Part shown: positions 24,468 through 32,519 of the stretch, piece by piece
Numbering within the stretch: the stretch's first letter is position 1
Layout of the letters: every line of letters starts with the position of its first letter
NCBI RefSeq assembly: GCF_014650915.1
Contig: NZ_BMVW01000013.1
Span: forward strand, 81,928 to 145,927
DNA from: Streptomyces poonensis
GTDB lineage: Bacteria > Actinomycetota > Actinomycetes > Streptomycetales > Streptomycetaceae
Reading direction: 5' to 3'
DNA length: 64,000 nt
Position numbers and translations under genes: made by a program
The notes under the pieces: model-generated
The model's database searches: none
The model's input: only the letters and a program-made list of their open reading frames with translations
What the model was told of the DNA's origin: nothing

Positions 24468-25706
24468 TCAGTTGCCGACGCGGCGGCGCAGGTCCTGGAA
24501 CGCGGTGTAGTTCGCGATGACCTCGATCCGGCCCGGCGGGCACATCTGCACGGCCTCATCGAGGCTGTCGCAGACCTGGAAGTGCTGGTTCGCCACCTCC
24601 AGGCGGACCGCGAGGTCCAGCTTGCGGTCGCCGATGACGAAGATCGGGTGACCGGTGAGGCGCGTGTAGTCGACGTCCCACAGCCAGGAGGTGTCGGTGC
24701 CGTCGGCCGAGCGCGCGTTCACCGACAGGATCACCGGCGCGGGCGGCGGGTCGATCAGCGAGAACGTCTCCAGCCAGCCCGCCGGGTTCTTGGCGAGCAG
24801 CAGCCTGAGGTCGCGCTCCATGAACTGCACCACGTCGTACCGGCCGGCCACCGCCTGGACCTGGTACATGCGCTCCAGGGCGACCTGCGGCGGCACCCCG
24901 AAGACGGCGGCGACGGCGGCCGAGGAGGCGGCGTTGGCCTTGTTGGCGCGGCCCGGCAGCTGAAGGTGGATCGGCCAGGCGGAGCCGTGCGGGTCGAGCA
25001 CGTGGTCGCCGGAGAGCGCCCAGCTCGGGGTGGGCCGGCGGAAGCCGCACTCACCGCAGAACCAGTCGTCGCCGGGGCGCTGCATCACACCGCCGCACGC
25101 CGGGCAGGACCAGGCGTCGTCCTTCCACATCTGCCCCGCCGCGACCCAGATCACATTGGGGGAGGAGGACGCCGCCCACACCACCAGCGGGTCGTCGCAG
25201 TTGGCCACGATGACGGCCTTGGTGCCGGCCAGGCCCTCGCGCCAGTTCTCGGCGAGCATGCGGGTCTCGGCCGCCCGGTCCAGCTGGTCGCGCGAGAGGT
25301 TCAGCAGCGCGATGCACTTCGGGTCGGTGTCCCGGGCCACTCCGGCGAGGTACTTCTCGTCGACCTCGATGACGCCGAACTTGGCGTCCGAGCCGCCCGC
25401 CAGCGCCGAGGTGATGCCCGCGGGCATGTTGGCGCCGAGCGCGTTGGAGACGACCGGGCCCGCGGCGCGCAGCGCCTCCGCGATCAGCCGGGTGGTCGTG
25501 GTCTTGCCGTTGGTCGCGGAGACGAGGACACAGTCCAGGTTCTGGGCGAGCCGGGCGAGGAGGTCGGGGTCGAGCTTGAGGGCGACCTTGCCGCCGATCA
25601 CCGATCCGCTGCCGCGACCCGCGGCGCGCGATGCCGCCGCGACGGCCCGGCCCGCCGTCACGGCCAGCTTGGCCCGCGGCGTGAGCGGGTCCGAGTTCCC
25701 TGCCAT
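24468..25706 (-). CDS. murT: Lipid II isoglutaminyl synthase, Mur-ligase subunit MurT
   Basis: A 412-residue Mur-ligase homologue. The ATP loop is SATNGKTTTTRL, the middle domain has IEVDEKYLAG and NLSRDQLDR, and an inserted zinc ribbon (CPACGG..FCGECGF) is characteristic of MurT. The C-terminal DUF1727 domain contains WLWDVDYTRL. It activates the alpha-carboxylate of D-Glu in lipid II for amidation by ammonia from GatD. The upstream region is shared with the divergent def gene. Confidence 0.94.
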   Translation of the reverse strand: MAGNSDPLTPRAKLAVTAGRAVAAASRAAGRGSGSVIGGKVALKLDPDLLARLAQNLDCVLVSATNGKTTTTRLIAEALRAAGPVVSNALGANMPAGITSALAGGSDAKFGVIEVDEKYLAGVARDTDPKCIALLNLSRDQLDRAAETRMLAENWREGLAGTKAVIVANCDDPLVVWAASSSPNVIWVAAGQMWKDDAWSCPACGGVMQRPGDDWFCGECGFRRPTPSWALSGDHVLDPHGSAWPIHLQLPGRANKANAASSAAVAAVFGVPPQVALERMYQVQAVAGRYDVVQFMERDLRLLLAKNPAGWLETFSLIDPPPAPVILSVNARSADGTDTSWLWDVDYTRLTGHPIFVIGDRKLDLAVRLEVANQHFQVCDSLDEAVQMCPPGRIEVIANYTAFQDLRRRVGN

Positions 25707-25855
25707 CAGTTCTCGATCCTCCTTGCGTGCGCGCCGCGCCTGAACCTGTTCGGCAACGTGGTGCGGACCTCAGCCTATCGAGATCCACTCGTACGCCCGA
25801 ATCGCGGTCGCCGCCCCGGCGCACGGGCGGCACCGAGGACCGTACCCTTGCGGCC

Positions 25856-26395
25856 ATGCGACACGGTTCTCTCCCCGGTGCCCGGGGGCGTATACGGCCT
25901 CTGACCTTGCTCGGGGACCCGGTTCTGCACGCGGGGTGTGAAGAAGTCACGGAGTTCGGGCCCGAACTGGCGGCCCTTGTGGAGGACTTGTTCGCCACGA
26001 TGTACGCCGCCCGGGGCGTGGGGCTCGCCGCGAACCAGGTGGGCGATCCGCGCCGGGTGTTCGTCTACGACTGCCCGGACGACGAGGACGTCCGTCATGT
26101 GGGGCACGTGGTCAACCCGCGGCTCGTGGAGACGGGCGGCATGGTGCTGCGCGGCCCGGAGGGCTGTCTGTCGCTGCCGGGCCTCGAGGCGGGCACCGAG
26201 CGCCATGACGAGGCGGTCGTCGAGGGTGTCACCCTGGACGGCGACCCGGTGCGGGTGCGCGGCACCGGTTTCTTCGCGCGGTGCCTGCAGCACGAGTGCG
26301 ACCACCTGGACGGCCTGCTGTACGTGGACCGCGTCACCGGGTGGCGCAGGCGGCGGGTGCTGCGGCAGGCCGCGCGGGCGCCGTGGAGCCGCTGA
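25856..26395 (+). CDS. def: Peptide deformylase
   Basis: A 179-residue metal-dependent deformylase that removes the formyl group from new proteins. All three motifs are present: GVGLAANQ (residues 54-61), EGCLSLPG with metal ligand Cys104, and HECDH (146-150). ATG 25856 gives a normal length. It is monocistronic, followed by a hairpin, and is one of probably several def genes in the genome. Confidence 0.93.
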   Translation: MRHGSLPGARGRIRPLTLLGDPVLHAGCEEVTEFGPELAALVEDLFATMYAARGVGLAANQVGDPRRVFVYDCPDDEDVRHVGHVVNPRLVETGGMVLRGPEGCLSLPGLEAGTERHDEAVVEGVTLDGDPVRVRGTGFFARCLQHECDHLDGLLYVDRVTGWRRRRVLRQAARAPWSR

Positions 26396-26407
26396 CCGGC
26401 GGGTGTG

Positions 26408-26435
26408 CAGGGCCGCGTGGCGTGCCGCGGCCCTG
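26408..26435. terminator. Hairpin after def
   Basis: Perfect 10-bp arms (26408-26417 and 26426-26435, CAGGGCCGCG type) around an 8-nt loop, 12 bases after the def stop. There is no T-run, as usual in Streptomyces. Its right arm is repeated once more downstream. Confidence 0.6.
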
Positions 26436-26481
26436 AGGCGCGTATGTCGTGATGTGCCGCGGCCCTGAGCGCGTACGTCAG
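26422..26481. repeat. Two-copy direct repeat between def and the TetR gene
   Basis: A unit of about 32 nt (26422-26453) beginning GTGCCGCGGCCCTGAG is repeated at 26454-26481 with small changes. The second copy reaches the stop codon of the TetR gene. It looks like a recent local duplication of a terminator arm. Confidence 0.65.
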
Positions 26482-27122
26482 AAGCCGGGGCCGCCGACCC
26501 GGTCGCCGGCCGCCGCCAGCCGCCCCCACAGCAGGTCGGCGAGGCTGCGCACGAGCTCGGCGCGGGAGCAGGGGCGTTCGCCCAGCCACCAGTCGCCGGC
26601 CGCGTGCATCATGCCGACGATGCCGTGCCCCCACACCCGGGCGAGCCGCCGGCTGTCCGGGCCGAGGTCGAGCCGTTCCTCTATGACCCTGCCCAGCTCC
26701 TCGCCCATGCGGCGCAGCAGGGGAGCGGAGTGCCTGCCGACGTCGAAGCCCTGGTCGGCCTGCTGGCCGCCCTCCGCCGGATGCATCAGAAAGCGGTACA
26801 CCTGAGGACGTGCCTCGATGGCCGACAGATAGGTGTCGAGCGTCTGCTCGACGCGCTCACGGCGCTCCGCCGGGGCGTCCAGCGCGGCCCGCAGCGAGTC
26901 GAGGAGGGCGTCCGTGTGGCGCTGGGCGAGGGCCGCGTACAGCCCGCCCTTGTCGCCGAAGTGCCGGTAGAGGATCGGCTTGGTGATGCCCGCCTCGGCG
27001 GCGATGGCGTTCATCGAGGCCCCGGGACCGTCGCGGAGCACCACTCTGTCGGCGGCCTCCAGCAGCTCGCGCCGACGGCGGTCGGCGGACCGTTCCTGGT
27101 CGGTCCGCTGCGTGGTGTCCAT
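26478..27122 (-). CDS. TetR-family transcriptional regulator
   Basis: A 214-residue repressor. Helix-turn-helix residues 22-65 include RRRELLEAADRVVLRDG and ITKPILYRHFGDKGGLYAAL. The C-terminal domain is a typical ligand-binding helical bundle. ATG 27122 has GGGGGAGAG upstream. It is divergent from an acyl-CoA dehydrogenase with dyads in between, so control of that gene, perhaps by an acyl-CoA, is likely. Confidence 0.9.
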   Translation of the reverse strand: MDTTQRTDQERSADRRRRELLEAADRVVLRDGPGASMNAIAAEAGITKPILYRHFGDKGGLYAALAQRHTDALLDSLRAALDAPAERRERVEQTLDTYLSAIEARPQVYRFLMHPAEGGQQADQGFDVGRHSAPLLRRMGEELGRVIEERLDLGPDSRRLARVWGHGIVGMMHAAGDWWLGERPCSRAELVRSLADLLWGRLAAAGDRVGGPGF

Positions 27123-27230
27123 GTGTCTCTCCCCCACCCGTGCTGAATCGGTGATGCCTGCGCAAACTAACACTGATGGGCACGTCTCTATCGAACGGGC
27201 TGACGAGGGGCATGGGGAGTTGACTTTTCC

Positions 27231-27267
27231 TACCGCCCGGTAACACACTGCGGTTACCTTAGGTAAC
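27231..27267. promoter_or_regulatory. Candidate TetR operators in front of the acyl-CoA dehydrogenase
   Basis: A perfect GTTACC-TTA-GGTAAC dyad (27253-27267) lies close behind a second dyad TACCGcCCGGTA (27231-27242), both containing GGTAA/TTACC-type half sites. They sit just downstream of a TTGACT at 27220-27225. The pair of sites between divergent regulator and target is the classical TetR layout. Confidence 0.65.
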
Positions 27268-27292
27268 ACGTCAGTGCGGTGCGGGAGGGATC

Positions 27293-28519
27293 ATGGCCGA
27301 GTTCACCATGGAGCTCAACGACGAACAGAAGGAGGTCCGCGACTGGCTCCACGGGTTCGCCGCCGATGTGATCCGCCCCGCGGCCGCCGAGTGGGACGAG
27401 CGCGAGGAGACCCCCTGGCCGATCATCCAGGAGGCCGCCAAGGTCGGCATCTACTCCCTCGACTTCTACGCCCAGCAGTACTTCGACGCCACCGGTCTCG
27501 GCATCCCCATGGCGATGGAGGAGCTGTTCTGGGGTGACGCCGGCATCGCCCTGTCCATCGTCGGCACCGGCCTCGCCGCCGTGGGCGTCCTCGCCAACGG
27601 CACCGAGGAACAGATCGGCACCTGGATCCCCCAGATGTACGGCGACACCAACGACGTCAAGGTCGCGGCCTTCTGCTCCTCCGAGCCCGACGCCGGCTCC
27701 GACGTGGCCTCCATGCGTACGCGTGCCGTGTACGACGAGGCCAAGGACGAGTGGGTGATCAACGGCACCAAGACCTGGGCGACCAACGGCGGCATCGCCA
27801 ACGTGCACGTGGTCGTCGCGGTCGTCGACCCGGAGCTGGGTTCCAAGGGCCACGCCTCCTTCATCGTTCCGCCGAACACGCCGGGTCTTGGCCAGGGCCA
27901 GAAGTTCAAGAAGCACGGCATCCGCGCCTCGCACACCGCCGAGGTGATCCTGGACAACGTGCGCGTGCCCGGTTCCTGCCTGCTCGGCGGCAAGGAGAAG
28001 CTGGACCAGCGTCTCGCCCGCGCGCGTGAGAAGGCCAAGAAGGGCGGCGAGCGCGTCAAGAACGCCGCGATGGCCACCTTCGAGGCCTCCCGCCCGGCGG
28101 TCGCCGCGATGGCGGTGGGCACCGCGCGGGCCGCGTACGAGGTGGCCCTCGACTACGCGAGGACGCGGGAGCAGTTCGGCCGGCCGATCATCGACAACCA
28201 GGGCGTGGCCTTCCAGCTCGCCGACATGCGCACGTCCATCGACGCGGCCCGGCTGCTGACGTGGCGCGCCTCGTGGATGGCGATCAACGGCAAGCCGTTC
28301 ACCGCGGCCGAGGGCTCCATGTCGAAGCTGTTCGCCAGCGAGACCGCCAAGAAGGTCACCGCGCAGGCGATCCAGATCCTCGGCGGCAACGGGTACACGC
28401 GGGAGTACCCGGTGGAGCGCATGCACCGGGACGCCGCCATCTACACCATCTTCGAGGGCACCAGCGAGATCCAGCGGCTGGTGATCTCCCGGACGCTGTC
28501 GGGGATGCCGATCCGGTAG
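27293..28519 (+). CDS. Acyl-CoA dehydrogenase
   Basis: A 408-residue FAD-dependent acyl-CoA dehydrogenase that introduces the alpha-beta double bond of acyl-CoA. FAD/substrate motifs are AFCSSEPDAGSD and GTKTWATNGG; YARTREQFGRPI and the catalytic-Glu region YTIFEGTSEIQRL follow. An unusual Lys/Arg/Glu-rich insertion (KLDQRLARAREKAKKGGERVK, positions about 28000-28062) lies in the C-terminal domain. A strong GGGAGGG precedes ATG 27293. It ends 12 bases from the convergent cupin gene. Confidence 0.93.
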   Translation: MAEFTMELNDEQKEVRDWLHGFAADVIRPAAAEWDEREETPWPIIQEAAKVGIYSLDFYAQQYFDATGLGIPMAMEELFWGDAGIALSIVGTGLAAVGVLANGTEEQIGTWIPQMYGDTNDVKVAAFCSSEPDAGSDVASMRTRAVYDEAKDEWVINGTKTWATNGGIANVHVVVAVVDPELGSKGHASFIVPPNTPGLGQGQKFKKHGIRASHTAEVILDNVRVPGSCLLGGKEKLDQRLARAREKAKKGGERVKNAAMATFEASRPAVAAMAVGTARAAYEVALDYARTREQFGRPIIDNQGVAFQLADMRTSIDAARLLTWRASWMAINGKPFTAAEGSMSKLFASETAKKVTAQAIQILGGNGYTREYPVERMHRDAAIYTIFEGTSEIQRLVISRTLSGMPIR

Positions 28520-28531
28520 GGCGGCGGGCCC

Positions 28532-29065
28532 TCAGCGGTACCGGAGCGGTGTGAGCTGTTCGATGTCGTACCGCGCCCGGAGTTCCTCGATCGCCGCGCG
28601 GTCCGGTGGGCCGCCGGCGTCGAGGATCCCGAGCAGCTCCTCGAAATAGCGCTCGTGGTCCGGCGGCGGCGACGCCTGGAAGAACATCCGCGCCGGGGCG
28701 TCGGTGGGGTTCGCGAAGGCGTGCGGGCAGCCGGGCGGGACCGCGATCACCGTGCCCGGCGTCGCCCGCACCACCCGGTTGCCCGACCCCGACTCCCAGC
28801 GCTGCCAGGTGTCCGGGGTCCGTACGCGCGGCTCGAAGGCGAGCACGTCCAGCTCGCCCTCGAGCACGTAGAACAGCTCCTCGCTGCGCGCGTGCACATG
28901 GGCGCCCACGTCGAAGCCGGGCGGGACGACCACCTCGAAGCTGGACGCCACGCGCGAGTGCGTGCCGGTCACCTTGAACGTCACGTCGTGCGCGGGTGTG
29001 CGCACCGTGCGCCCGTGGCCCGGCGGCACGAGCAGTCCCTCGGACGGCGGGAGGAGAGCGGTCAC
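28532..29065 (-). CDS. Cupin-family oxygenase, MomA-like
   Basis: A 177-residue single-domain cupin with the metal-type motif GAHVHARSEELFYVLEGELDVLA and the second box PGCPHAFANP. In related Streptomyces clusters a cupin monooxygenase (MomA type) next to RppA oxidises tetrahydroxynaphthalene to flaviolin; this gene sits in the same place. The start is GTG 29065, overlapping the P450 stop (GTGA), so translation is coupled. The MomA role is inferred from context. Confidence 0.8.
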   Translation of the reverse strand: MTALLPPSEGLLVPPGHGRTVRTPAHDVTFKVTGTHSRVASSFEVVVPPGFDVGAHVHARSEELFYVLEGELDVLAFEPRVRTPDTWQRWESGSGNRVVRATPGTVIAVPPGCPHAFANPTDAPARMFFQASPPPDHERYFEELLGILDAGGPPDRAAIEELRARYDIEQLTPLRYR

Positions 29066-30285
29066 CAGGTCACGGGCAGGGCCTCGGGCCCCCGGATCAG
29101 TGCGCCCCGCCGCCACGGCACCTCCTCGGGCGGGACCGCGAGCCGCAGCCCGGGCAGCCGGTCGACGATCGTGTTCACCAGCAGTTCCGCCTCCAGCCGG
29201 GCCAGCACCTGGCCCGCGCAGTAGTGGGGGCCGTTGCCGAACGCCAGGTGCGGGTTCGGGGTGCGGTCGAAGTCGATGCGCTCGGGGTCGGGGAAGACGT
29301 CCGGGTCGCGGTTGGCGGCGAGGTAGGAGACGTAGACCGGGTCGCCCTCGCGGATCCGTACGCCCCGGATCACCACGTCCTCCGTCGCGATGCGGGACAG
29401 GCCGACGGCGTTGCGGTGCGGGATGTAGCGCAGCAGCTCGTCCAGGGCCTGCGGGCGCAAGCCCGGCTCGGCGCGCATCCGCTCCATCAGCCGCGGGCGG
29501 GTGCACAGCACGAAGAACATCTGCCCGGTGTTGTTGGTGACGGCCTCGCCGCCGATCTGGACCGGCCCGGCGATCGCCATCGCCTCGTCCTCGGTGATGT
29601 CGCCCCGGCCGACCGCGGCGCCGAGCAGGGAGACGATGTCCTCGCCGTCGGAGCCGGCCCGGTCGGCGATGGCCTTGGCGAAGTACGCCTCCATGTCCCG
29701 TTTGCACTGCTCGCTGAACGCGGCGCCGCGCGAGGACGACAGGATGCCCTGCGTCCATTCGTGCATCAGCTCCCGGTCGGCGGCCGGGACGCCCATCAGC
29801 TCGCAGATCACGACCATCGGGAAGGGTTTCAGGACCCGCTCGATCAGATCCGCGGGCGGCCCGTCCGCGACCATCTCGTCGATCATGCGGTCGAGCATGT
29901 CCTGGGCGCCCGTGCGCAGCCGTTCCACGCCCTTGGAGGTGATGGCGGGGGCGATGGCCCGGCGCAGCCGGGAGTGGTCGGGCCGGTCGGCGAAGCCCAT
30001 CGCCCCCGGCTGGGGAATGAAGTGCGGGGCCAGCCGGGTGACCTGCCGGCCCACCACGGCCGCGCGGCTGAACCGGGGGTCGTTCGTCACCAGCCGTACG
30101 TCGTCGTAGCGCGTCACCAGCCAGGCCCAGCCCTCGCCGTTGGGCAGCTGGATCCGGGTCACCGGGCCCTCGCGCATCAGCTCGGCCAGGACGGGGTCGA
30201 AGTCGACGCCCGTCAGGTTGAGGGCGGGCCAGTGCCGTACCGGGGGTGCGGGCGCGGTCTCTTCACTCGTCTCGCTCGTCGTCAT
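29062..30285 (-). CDS. Cytochrome P450, CYP158-like
   Basis: A 407-residue soluble P450. The heme Cys is in AFGNGPHYCAGQVLA, the ExxR motif in DELLRYIPH and the I-helix in QIGGEAVTNNTGQMFF, which lacks the common acid-Thr pair as in CYP158A enzymes. CYP158A2 of S. coelicolor couples flaviolin into dimers and trimers, and lies directly behind rppA as here. ATG 30285 overlaps the rppA stop (ATGA). Confidence 0.9.
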   Translation of the reverse strand: MTTSETSEETAPAPPVRHWPALNLTGVDFDPVLAELMREGPVTRIQLPNGEGWAWLVTRYDDVRLVTNDPRFSRAAVVGRQVTRLAPHFIPQPGAMGFADRPDHSRLRRAIAPAITSKGVERLRTGAQDMLDRMIDEMVADGPPADLIERVLKPFPMVVICELMGVPAADRELMHEWTQGILSSSRGAAFSEQCKRDMEAYFAKAIADRAGSDGEDIVSLLGAAVGRGDITEDEAMAIAGPVQIGGEAVTNNTGQMFFVLCTRPRLMERMRAEPGLRPQALDELLRYIPHRNAVGLSRIATEDVVIRGVRIREGDPVYVSYLAANRDPDVFPDPERIDFDRTPNPHLAFGNGPHYCAGQVLARLEAELLVNTIVDRLPGLRLAVPPEEVPWRRGALIRGPEALPVTW

Positions 30286-31367
30286 CTCACACGGTCTCCG
30301 TTTTCTCTGGTCTTTGCTGTCGTGTGCTGCCAGCGGCCGAGGGCCATCTCGGCGGTGATGCCGGGGCCGAACCCGGCGAGCAGTCCGCGCGCGGCGTGCT
30401 CGGCGCCGCCCTCGTCGAAGAGGCGGCGCAGCGCGTCCAGGACGACGGCGCTCGCGATGTTGCCGTACTCGGTGAGCGTCGCCCGGCTGAAGCGGAAGGC
30501 CGTCTGCGGTACGTGGAGGAACTTGCTGAGGTCGTCCAGAATGCGCGGTCCGCCCGCGTGGACGATGTAGAAGTCCAGCTCGGAGGCGTTCCAGCCGTGC
30601 TTCCGGGCGAGCCCGTGGAGCGCCGGGGCAAGGGGTTCCATGGTGGCCGGCACCCGTTTGTCCAGCAGGAAGTGGAAGCCGGTGGCCCGGACGTCATACA
30701 TGATCCACTCCTCGGTCTTGGGGATCAGGTACGAGCCGTTGCGCTCCAGTCTCACGCCGGTGCCGCCCTGTCCCCGGACGACCGCGGCCGCGATGCCGTC
30801 CCCGAACAGGCCGTTGGACAGCAGGGAACCGACGCCCAGGTCGGTGGGCTGGTAGCAGAGCGAGCAGAACTCGCAGGCGACGATCAGGACGTTGGCCTCC
30901 GGGTAGGCCGTGCAGAAGTCGTGCGCCCGGTTGATGGCGGCGCCCCCCGCGGCGCAGCCGAGCTGGGCGATCGGTATCTGCCGCGTCTCCGTACTGAAAT
31001 CCATCGCGTTGATCAGCCAGGCCGTCAGCGAGGGCATCATGAACCCCGTGCAGGACACGTAGATGATGACGTCGATGTCCGTGGTGAGCAGCTCCGCGTC
31101 GTCCAGCGCCCGCTGCACGACCGCCGGGACACGCGCCTTCGCCTCGGCCTCGTAGAGCTTGTTGCGCCATTCGAAGCCGGGGTGCTTGAGGGTCTCCTCG
31201 ATGGGCTGCACGATGTGCCGGGTGCGGACGCCGGTGTTCTCGATCAGCCGCAGGGCCAGCGGCAGTTGGGGGTGGTCGGGGTGCCGGGAGCGCGCCAGCT
31301 GCAGCGTCTCCTCCATCGTGATCACGTGTTCCGGGACGGAGACCGCCGGTCTGCACAAAGTCGCCAT
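30282..31367 (-). CDS. rppA: 1,3,6,8-tetrahydroxynaphthalene synthase (type III PKS)
   Basis: A 361-residue type III polyketide synthase that condenses five malonyl-CoA into tetrahydroxynaphthalene, precursor of flaviolin and brown melanin-like pigments. The catalytic triad is Cys138 (AQLGCAAGG), His in YIVHAGG and Asn in EYGNIASA. Cys106 (YVSCTGF), diagnostic of RppA-type enzymes, is present at the expected residue number. It is first gene of a three-gene overlapping operon with the P450 and cupin genes. Confidence 0.97.
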   Translation of the reverse strand: MATLCRPAVSVPEHVITMEETLQLARSRHPDHPQLPLALRLIENTGVRTRHIVQPIEETLKHPGFEWRNKLYEAEAKARVPAVVQRALDDAELLTTDIDVIIYVSCTGFMMPSLTAWLINAMDFSTETRQIPIAQLGCAAGGAAINRAHDFCTAYPEANVLIVACEFCSLCYQPTDLGVGSLLSNGLFGDGIAAAVVRGQGGTGVRLERNGSYLIPKTEEWIMYDVRATGFHFLLDKRVPATMEPLAPALHGLARKHGWNASELDFYIVHAGGPRILDDLSKFLHVPQTAFRFSRATLTEYGNIASAVVLDALRRLFDEGGAEHAARGLLAGFGPGITAEMALGRWQHTTAKTRENGDRVR

Positions 31368-31470
31368 GGAGTACGCCTGCTTTCGCCATCCGGGGACTCG
31401 GTCGTCCCCGGGCGGAAGGTGGTGCCTTCCACGATCACCCGGCGGAGCGTGCAGGTCTCGCCGGACTACT

Positions 31471-31507
31471 CCGGACCAGCGACCCTGTGCCAGGGTCGCT
31501 GGTCCGG
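31471..31507. promoter_or_regulatory. Perfect 37-nt inverted repeat between rppA and the TenA-like gene
   Basis: Arms of 17 nt (31471-31487 and 31491-31507, CCGGACCAGCGACCCTG and its complement) enclose a TGC loop. It lies in the divergent region, 104 bases from the rppA start and 46 bases before the TenA-like start. It could be a regulator-binding site for both promoters or a hairpin in the TenA-like leader. Confidence 0.85.
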
Positions 31508-31552
31508 GAAGCAGCGGGACCGCCCGGCACCCCCGACACCAGGGAGTACGCG

Positions 31553-32230
31553 ATGGAACGGACGGCCAGGGAAGTACTGGAGGCCACCACCGGCGGGCTC
31601 GCCCCGCACCCCGGCGCCAACCGGCTGCTGCCGCTGGTCGCCCGGGGCGCCGCCCGGCGCGAGACCCTCGCCGCGCTGGCCCTCGAACAGCGGCTGGTGA
31701 TCGCGGCCGACCGCCGCGCGTTCCACCGGATGGCCGAACGGGCCGCAGCGGAGGAACCGGCGGCCGAGCCCTTCTTCACGCTGCTCGCCGAGGGTGAGGA
31801 GCTGGCGGGGGAGCGGCTGGGCACGTTCGCCGAGGCGTGCGGCGTGGACGAGGCGCGGGCCGCCGCGTACGAGCCGCTGCCGGGCTGCCAGGCCTATCCG
31901 GCGTACGTCGCCTGGCTCGCCCTGAACGGCGCGCCCGCGGACGTGGTGCTGGCGCTGAGCGCGAACTTCTCGGCCTGGGGAGGGTACTGCGCGATCATCG
32001 CGCAGGCGCTGCGCCGCCACTACGGTCACTCCGACGAGGCCTGCGCGTTCTTCGACTTCTTCGCCGGGCCCGCGCCCGAGCCGGAGCGGAGGGCCCGCGA
32101 GGCCGTGCAGGCGGCGCTGGACGCCGGACGGGTGAACGAGGCCCTCGCGCACCGCCACGGGCGGCTGCTGCAGGCCTACGAGACGATGTTCTGGACGACG
32201 CTGTGGGAGCTGGACCGGGACAGCGCGTGA
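31553..32230 (+). CDS. TenA/heme-oxygenase-fold-like protein
   Basis: A 225-residue all-helical protein. YPAYVAWLALNGAPADVVLALSA and FSAWGGYCAIIAQAL resemble the central helices of TenA/THI-4 thiaminase-like proteins, which share the heme-oxygenase fold. I see no clear thiaminase Cys. ATG 31553 has GGGAG six bases upstream. It is divergent from the rppA operon with a 37-nt perfect inverted repeat in between, hinting at shared control. Enzymatic function is unknown. Confidence 0.6.
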   Translation: MERTAREVLEATTGGLAPHPGANRLLPLVARGAARRETLAALALEQRLVIAADRRAFHRMAERAAAEEPAAEPFFTLLAEGEELAGERLGTFAEACGVDEARAAAYEPLPGCQAYPAYVAWLALNGAPADVVLALSANFSAWGGYCAIIAQALRRHYGHSDEACAFFDFFAGPAPEPERRAREAVQAALDAGRVNEALAHRHGRLLQAYETMFWTTLWELDRDSA

Positions 32231-32254
32231 GAGTTTCGGCCGGCTGGGCGGCGG

Positions 32255-32494
32255 CTACCCGGACGCCGCCCCGCTGCTGTGGGCGATGCACGCCACGTCG
32301 ATCCGGTCGGCCAGCTTGGCGAGCTCGATGGTGAGGGCCGCCACCGTGTCCTCGTCGAGCCCGTCCTCACCGGCCTCCACCAGATGCAGCCACCGGCCGC
32401 CCACCGTACGCAGCAACTTGCTGACGTCGGCGGCCGCGACCTGCAACGTGCCGCGGTCGTCGACGATCAGAGGCAGGGTCACTTCGCGGTTCAC
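32255..32494 (-). CDS. Small conserved hypothetical protein (DUF6213-like)
   Basis: A 79-residue acidic soluble protein (NREVTLPLIVDDRGTLQVAA.., GGRWLHLVEAGEDGLDEDTV). It matches my memory of short Streptomyces proteins annotated DUF6213; function unknown. GTG 32494 has no good ribosome site. It follows the aldehyde dehydrogenase gene by 25 bases on the same strand, so readthrough expression is likely. Confidence 0.65.
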   Translation of the reverse strand: MNREVTLPLIVDDRGTLQVAAADVSKLLRTVGGRWLHLVEAGEDGLDEDTVAALTIELAKLADRIDVACIAHSSGAASG

Positions 32495-32519
32495 AGGGGG
32501 GATGGTAGTCGCGGAAGGC

